Positions 59,881 to 64,000 of a stretch of DNA of 64,000 nt are shown here, piece by piece; positions within the stretch are counted from its first letter, which is position 1, and each line of letters opens with the position of its first letter. The DNA comes from an uncultured Methylophaga sp. (GTDB lineage: Bacteria; Pseudomonadota; Gammaproteobacteria; GCF-002020875): NCBI GenBank assembly GCA_937877715.1, contig CALEHW010000042.1:1-64000 (forward strand), read 5' to 3'. The notes under the pieces were generated by a model. That model saw only the letters and a list, made by a program, of their open reading frames with translations. It had not been told where the DNA came from and did not search any database. The position numbers and the translations under genes are program-made.

Positions 59881-60324
59881 ATGGCAAAGAAGATTCAGGC
59901 CTACATCAAACTGCAGGTTGCTGCTGGTGAGGCAAACCCAAGTCCACCTGTTGGTCCCGCACTGGGTCAGCATGGCGTCAATATCATGGAGTTCTGCAAG
60001 GCCTTTAATGCGGCTACCCAGAGTTTGGAGAAGGGGATGCCCGTCCCTGTGGTTATTACGGTCTATAGCGATCGTAGTTTCACCTATATCACCAAGACAC
60101 CACCAGCATCCATTCTGCTCAAGAAGGCGGCTGGCATCAAGTCTGGTAGCGGCGAACCAAACATGAAGAAGGTTGGTACAGTAACTCGTGCTCAACTGGA
60201 GGAGATTGCAACCACCAAGATGGTTGATCTCAATGCAAATGATATGGATGCAGCGGTACGCATCATTGCCGGTAGTGCACGTAGCATGGGGCTGAATGTA
60301 GAAGGTGTGGAGGGAATGTCCTGA
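59881..60324 (+). CDS. rplK: 50S ribosomal protein L11
   Basis: This 147-residue protein has the normal [37 protein letters not shown] region (residues 7-43) and the C-terminal rRNA-binding domain ending [12 protein letters not shown]. It is a few residues longer than E. coli L11. The stop overlaps the rplA start (TGATG). Confidence 0.97.
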   Translation: MAKKIQAYIKLQVAAGEANPSPPVGPALGQHGVNIMEFCKAFNAATQSLEKGMPVPVVITVYSDRSFTYITKTPPASILLKKAAGIKSGSGEPNMKKVGTVTRAQLEEIATTKMVDLNANDMDAAVRIIAGSARSMGLNVEGVEGMS

Positions 60325-61019
60325 TGGCCAAGATGACTAAAAGAGCAAAGGCTATTGCTGAGAAGGTAGAGAACGGAAAGCAGTATGGTGCTACCGAGGC
60401 GTTTGACCTGCTGAAAGATATCTCTTCTGTAAGATTTCAGGAAGCTATCGATATAAGCATTAATCTTGGGGTTGATCCACGCAAGTCTGATCAGGTGGTT
60501 CGTGGAGCTACAGTACTTCCCAATGGTACCGGCAAGACAGTTCGCGTTGCCGTGTTTGCCCAGGGTGCGAATGCAGATGCAGCTAGGGAGGCTGGTGCAG
60601 ATATCGTCGGTATGGATGATCTTGCGGCAACCATCAAGGGTGGAGATCTCGATTTTGATGTAGTAATTGCCTCACCAGATGCAATGGGTGTTGTTGGTCA
60701 GCTGGGACAGATTCTGGGTCCTCGAGGATTGATGCCAAACCCCAAGGTAGGAACTGTCAGTCCGGATGTTGCTGGTGCAGTTAATAACGCAAAATCTGGT
60801 CAGGTTCGTTACCGTACGGACAAGGGTGGAATTATTCACTGCTCAATTGGCAAGGTCGATTTCTCGGCTGATCAATTGATCGGTAATTTGCAGGCGCTGT
60901 TGGTAGATCTCAACAAGAAGAAGCCAAGTGCTGCAAAAGGTGTTTTTGTGAAGAAGATCACTGTCTCCACAACCATGGGGCCAGGATTGTCTCTGGATAG
61001 AGCCTCTCTGGAGGCGTAA
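60324..61019 (+). CDS. rplA: 50S ribosomal protein L1
   Basis: This 231-residue L1 has [33 protein letters not shown] and the C-terminal [13 protein letters not shown]. It forms the mobile L1 stalk and can repress its own operon through the leader. Confidence 0.97.
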   Translation: MAKMTKRAKAIAEKVENGKQYGATEAFDLLKDISSVRFQEAIDISINLGVDPRKSDQVVRGATVLPNGTGKTVRVAVFAQGANADAAREAGADIVGMDDLAATIKGGDLDFDVVIASPDAMGVVGQLGQILGPRGLMPNPKVGTVSPDVAGAVNNAKSGQVRYRTDKGGIIHCSIGKVDFSADQLIGNLQALLVDLNKKKPSAAKGVFVKKITVSTTMGPGLSLDRASLEA

Positions 61020-61288
61020 CTGACGCTAACACAGCGTCGAAAAGAACTTTGCACTGTTGATGAACCGGAATGGGGATTCAGCAGTCGTCAAAGACCGTGG
61101 GTTCCTGAGAAGGTTTAATGTTTGCTGAATGGTAAACGCCCACGCAGACGGTGCTCAGAAATTCTGTTGTGCCGTTGGGTGAGTGGTTTGATTCGTAAGA
61201 GATAGACCACTCTTGGTGCGCATTTTGCGCGAAGGGGTAGAGAGACCATTATGGTTGAACTGCTCTTTGTTAGTAAGGAGAAATGTAC
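61020..61288 (+). promoter_or_regulatory. L10 leader (rplJ autoregulatory region)
   Basis: This 269-nt gap has no ORF. It contains pairing segments including GACCGTGGGTTCCTGAGAAGG and GTAAACGCCCACGCAGACGGTG (in 61096-61155), resembling the L10(L12)4-binding leader of rplJ, and a hairpin TGGTGCGCATTTTGCGCGA near 61216-61233. L10 binding here represses rplJL in E. coli. Confidence 0.7.
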
Positions 61289-61816
61289 GTGGCACTGAAT
61301 CTTGAACAGAAGAGAGCCGTCGTTGCAGAGGTTGGTGAAGTTGCAGCCTCCGCACTCTCCGTTGTTGCGGCTGAGTATCGTGGACTCACCGTGGAAGAAC
61401 TGACCGAGTTGCGAGTCAAATCTCGTGAGGCCGGTGTGCAAATTCGAGTTGTTAAAAACTCCCTAGCACGTCGGGCATTCGAAGATACAGGCTATGCATG
61501 CATGAACGAGGCGCTGGTTGGGCCTCTGATTCTTGGTTTCTCTCAGGAGGATCCGGGTGGTGCAGCTCGTATAATGAAGGATTTTGCCAAGGGGCATGAC
61601 AAGTTGATTGTCAAAGCACTCTCCTTGGGAGACTCCTTGATGGATGCTTCCCAGTTGGACGCGGTTGCAAGTCTGCCTACTTATGATCAGGCGATCTCAA
61701 TGCTGATGAGTGTGATGAAGGCACCGGTTGAGAAGTTTGTTCGTACCCTGGCAGAACCACACAGCAAGATGGTTCGTACCGTTGCAGCTATTCGTGATAT
61801 GAAAGAGGCGGCGTGA
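61289..61816 (+). CDS. rplJ: 50S ribosomal protein L10
   Basis: This 175-residue L10 starts at GTG (61289), with AAGGAG 8 nt upstream; an ATG 6 nt earlier is too close. It has the N-terminal ALNLEQKRAVVAEV and VVKNSLARRAFEDT. It anchors L7/L12 dimers to the ribosome. Confidence 0.96.
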   Translation: MALNLEQKRAVVAEVGEVAASALSVVAAEYRGLTVEELTELRVKSREAGVQIRVVKNSLARRAFEDTGYACMNEALVGPLILGFSQEDPGGAARIMKDFAKGHDKLIVKALSLGDSLMDASQLDAVASLPTYDQAISMLMSVMKAPVEKFVRTLAEPHSKMVRTVAAIRDMKEAA

Positions 61817-61901
61817 GGACTGGAGCAGTTCGGTTTAGGTAACAACGTTTGTAGTAAATGATGACACAACAGTAATTTTTTAAGTATTTAGGAGAGATAA
61901 A

Positions 61902-62282
61902 ATGGCAGTAAGTAAAGACGATATCCTGGAAGCCATTTCCAACATGAGTGTAATGGAGGTCGTAGAACTGATCTCTGATATGGAAGAGAAGTTTGGCGTA
62001 TCTGCAGCAGCAGCGGTAGCCGTTGCGGCGGCTCCAGCTGGTGGTGATGCTGGCGGTACAGCTGAAGAGCAGACAGAGTTTGATGTGGTTCTGGCCAGCT
62101 TTGGTGAAAACAAGGTTGCAGTAATCAAGGCAGTTCGTGGCGCTACAGGTCTTGGCCTGAAAGAGTCCAAAGCCCTAGTTGAGTCTGCACCTGCTCCTGT
62201 CAAGGAGGCAGTCTCCAAGGATGAGGCAGAAGAGCTCAAGAAGACTTTGGAAGAGGCGGGCGCATCCGTCGAGGTCAAGTAA
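61902..62282 (+). CDS. rplL: 50S ribosomal protein L7/L12
   Basis: The 126-residue acidic stalk protein has an N-terminal dimer domain, an Ala/Gly-rich hinge ([19 protein letters not shown]) and a C-terminal factor-binding domain with [20 protein letters not shown]. Confidence 0.97.
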   Translation: MAVSKDDILEAISNMSVMEVVELISDMEEKFGVSAAAAVAVAAAPAGGDAGGTAEEQTEFDVVLASFGENKVAVIKAVRGATGLGLKESKALVESAPAPVKEAVSKDEAEELKKTLEEAGASVEVK

Positions 62283-62349
62283 CAACTCTTGACAAACCAA
62301 TCGCAGATTTGGTCTTGCACAGTAATTTGTGCAGCATAAATTGCGATCT

Positions 62350-62379
62350 GGCTGGCGGCTTTTTGCCGCCGGCCTTTTT
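62350..62379 (+). terminator. rplL-rpoB intercistronic attenuator hairpin
   Basis: GGCGGC-TTTTT-GCCGCC followed by GGCCTTTTT. A partial terminator at this junction tunes the ribosome-protein to RNA polymerase ratio in E. coli. A second inverted repeat AAAACCC/GGGTTTT lies at about 62425-62447. Confidence 0.75.
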
Positions 62380-62488
62380 GCGCTGTTAAGGCAGGAGTTA
62401 TTCCTGCATCTGCAGCGACCCGTAAAACCCGCATCATTGGGGTTTTGCATTTAGTGACACAGGCAATATATATAGAGGGTTCCATCCA

Positions 62489-64000
62489 ATGGCATACGCA
62501 TTCACCGAGAAGAAAAGAATTCGCAAGAGCTTTGGTAAACGTCCAGATGTAATGAAAGTTCCTTACCTGCTGGCGATCCAACTTGATTCGTTCCGGGATT
62601 TTCTGCAGATGGGAGTTGCTGTAGAGGAGCGCAAGAGCAGCGGCTTGCAGGCGGCATTCAATTCGATTTTTCCGATCGAGGCCTACTCAGGAAATGCGGC
62701 GCTGGAGTATGTAAGCTACCGTCTTGGAACCCCTGCATTCGATGTGAAGGAGTGTCAGCAGCGTGGCATGACCTATGCGGCCCCACTGCGAGTCAAGGTG
62801 CGCCTGATCATCTATGACAAGACATCAAAAAAGAACAAGATAGTCAAGGATATCAAGGAACAGGAGGTCTATATGGGCGATATTCCGCTCATGACCGACA
62901 ATGGCACCTTTGTGGTGAACGGTACCGAGCGAGTGATTGTCTCGCAACTGCACCGCTCTCCTGGTGTCTTCTTTGAGCATGACAAGGGCAAGACCCACTC
63001 CTCCGGAAAACTGCTCTTCTCGGCGCGTGTCATTCCCTACCGTGGTTCGTGGCTCGATTTTGAGTTTGACCACAAGGACCTTCTGTACGTCAGAATAGAC
63101 CGCCGCAGAAAACTGCCGGCAACAATTTTGCTGCGAGCACTGGGACTCTCCACTCAGGATATGCTCTCCAAGTTTTTTGAAACAGACCGTTTCTTCTGTG
63201 GCAAGGATGGGATCAGCTTTGAGGTAATTCCAGAGCGTCTGCGTGGTGAGATTGCCGCATTCGATATCAAGACTGGAAAGAAGGTGTTGGTTGAGACAGG
63301 GCGCAGAATCACTGCACGCCATATCCGTGAGATGGAGAAGGTTGGAATTACCTCTCTGGAGGTTCCACAGGGGTTTGTCATCGACAGAATCCTAGGGGAT
63401 GATCTGATCAATACCGATACTGGTGAACTGATCGCCTCTGCAAATGATGAGATTACGGAAGAGGTGCTGGAGCAGATCCTAGAGTCAGATATTTCTGAAT
63501 TCAACACCCTGTTTGTGAATGAGCTGGATCGTGGTGCCTACCTTTCGGATACCCTGAGAAATGATAGTGCTGCCAGCCAGCTGGAGGCACAGGTGGAGAT
63601 CTATCGGATGATGCGTCCCGGTGAGCCACCAACCCAAGAGTCGGCAGAGAATCTGTTTCACAGCCTCTTCTTCACCATGGATCGTTACGACCTCTCCAAC
63701 GTAGGACGGATGAAGTTCAACCGTCGTCTCTCCCGCGACAAGTTGACTGGTGAGGGGATCCTCTCCAATGATGATATCGTTGATGTAATGAAGGAATTGA
63801 TAAACATCAAGGATGGTCGTGGGGTGGTCGATGATATCGATAACCTTGGTAATCGTCGTATCCGTAGTGTTGGTGAGATGGCAGAGAACCAGTTCCGTAT
63901 TGGTCTGGTGCGAGTGGAGCGTGCAGTCAAAGAGCGACTCAATATTGCAGAGTCGGAGGGGTTGATGCCGCAGGAATTGATCAATGCAAAACCAATATCT
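62489..64000 (+). CDS. rpoB: DNA-directed RNA polymerase subunit beta, 5' part
   Basis: The start at 62489 (GAGG 9 nt upstream) gives [20 protein letters not shown] as the N-terminus, as in gammaproteobacterial RpoB. The frame stays open to the window end, covering about 504 of roughly 1350 residues, ending before the rifampicin region. Segments such as [25 protein letters not shown] and [21 protein letters not shown] (ends shown) confirm it. Confidence 0.98.
   Translation, partial: MAYAFTEKKRIRKSFGKRPDVMKVPYLLAIQLDSFRDFLQMGVAVEERKSSGLQAAFNSIFPIEAYSGNAALEYVSYRLGTPAFDVKECQQRGMTYAAPLRVKVRLIIYDKTSKKNKIVKDIKEQEVYMGDIPLMTDNGTFVVNGTERVIVSQLHRSPGVFFEHDKGKTHSSGKLLFSARVIPYRGSWLDFEFDHKDLLYVRIDRRRKLPATILLRALGLSTQDMLSKFFETDRFFCGKDGISFEVIPERLRGEIAAFDIKTGKKVLVETGRRITARHIREMEKVGITSLEVPQGFVIDRILGDDLINTDTGELIASANDEITEEVLEQILESDISEFNTLFVNELDRGAYLSDTLRNDSAASQLEAQVEIYRMMRPGEPPTQESAENLFHSLFFTMDRYDLSNVGRMKFNRRLSRDKLTGEGILSNDDIVDVMKELINIKDGRGVVDDIDNLGNRRIRSVGEMAENQFRIGLVRVERAVKERLNIAESEGLMPQELINAKPIS

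Noticed and set aside
61880-62581. Long minus-strand frame across rplL and rpoB
   Set aside because: It is antisense to the clear rplL and rpoB genes and has low-complexity Ser/Ala runs.

Overview
The window looks like a chromosomal segment of a gammaproteobacterium. The gene orders tRNA-Tyr/Gly/Thr-tuf-tRNA-Trp-secE-nusG-rplKAJL-rpoB, rpe-gph-trpEGDC and yqgE-ruvX-pyrR-pyrB-pyrC' are all typical of that class, the last being best known from Pseudomonas. The tkt-gap-pgk-pyk-fba (class II) cluster, the SAH-riboswitch-linked ahcY-metF and the 'proteobacterial' GshA fit a free-living or symbiotic autotroph-type gammaproteobacterium such as a sulfur oxidiser. That lifestyle is inference; no Rubisco or sulfur-oxidation gene lies in the window.

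Layout. 1-4.6 kb is accessory DNA. It holds a small integron-type array with two AT-rich cassettes, two attC sites and two near-identical 173-174 nt palindromic elements sitting at attC crossover points. Two toxin-antitoxin modules follow (Doc/AbrB-type on the minus strand, HipB/HipA on the plus strand). 4.6-9 kb: metH, ychJ and a possible small membrane protein. 9.1-12.1 kb: a zinc-uptake operon znuA-znuC-znuB-zur with a Zur box. 12.2-22.1 kb: mpl-ubiX, sppA and a PGPGW membrane protein, the overlapping yggS-thiD-thiE-hemL run, recQ and rhlE. 22.3-31.9 kb: a tightly overlapping minus-strand run rsmE-gshA-gshB-apbE-tonB-yqgE-ruvX-pyrR-pyrB-pyrC'-pyrK. 31.9-32.4 kb: a small-protein locus and a candidate C-rich-loop small RNA. 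32.5-36.9 kb: methyl-cycle genes (metK, SAH riboswitch, ahcY, metF), with a terminator-like attenuator in the metK leader. 36.9-44.7 kb: a redoxin and the tkt-gap-pgk-pyk-fba cluster. 44.7-45.9 kb: minor pilins pilV-pilW. 45.9-48.2 kb: a module of two DUF1538 membrane proteins, a P-II-like protein and a CBS protein. 48.2-51.1 kb: ampD-ampE, a histidine phosphatase and a DjlA-like co-chaperone. 51.2-57 kb: rpe-gph-trpEGDC-osmC-like. 57-64 kb: translation and transcription genes, ending inside rpoB.

How genes work together. MetH, MetF, MetK and AhcY form the methionine/SAM/SAH cycle, with SAH sensing at the ahcY leader and probable attenuation at metK. GshA and GshB make glutathione. PyrR, PyrB, a metal-ligand-deficient PyrC' and a PyrK-like protein form a pyrimidine block. 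ZnuABC and Zur handle zinc limitation.

Most notable candidates: (i) the sRNA at about 32263-32398, with three C-rich hairpin loops, its own promoter and its own terminator; (ii) the structured element repeated at integron crossover points; (iii) the DUF1538 x2/P-II-like/CBS module as a likely nucleotide-regulated transporter of unknown substrate; (iv) the metK leader attenuator; (v) an apparent ATA start codon for apbE. All calls come from reading the sequence; no database search was run.
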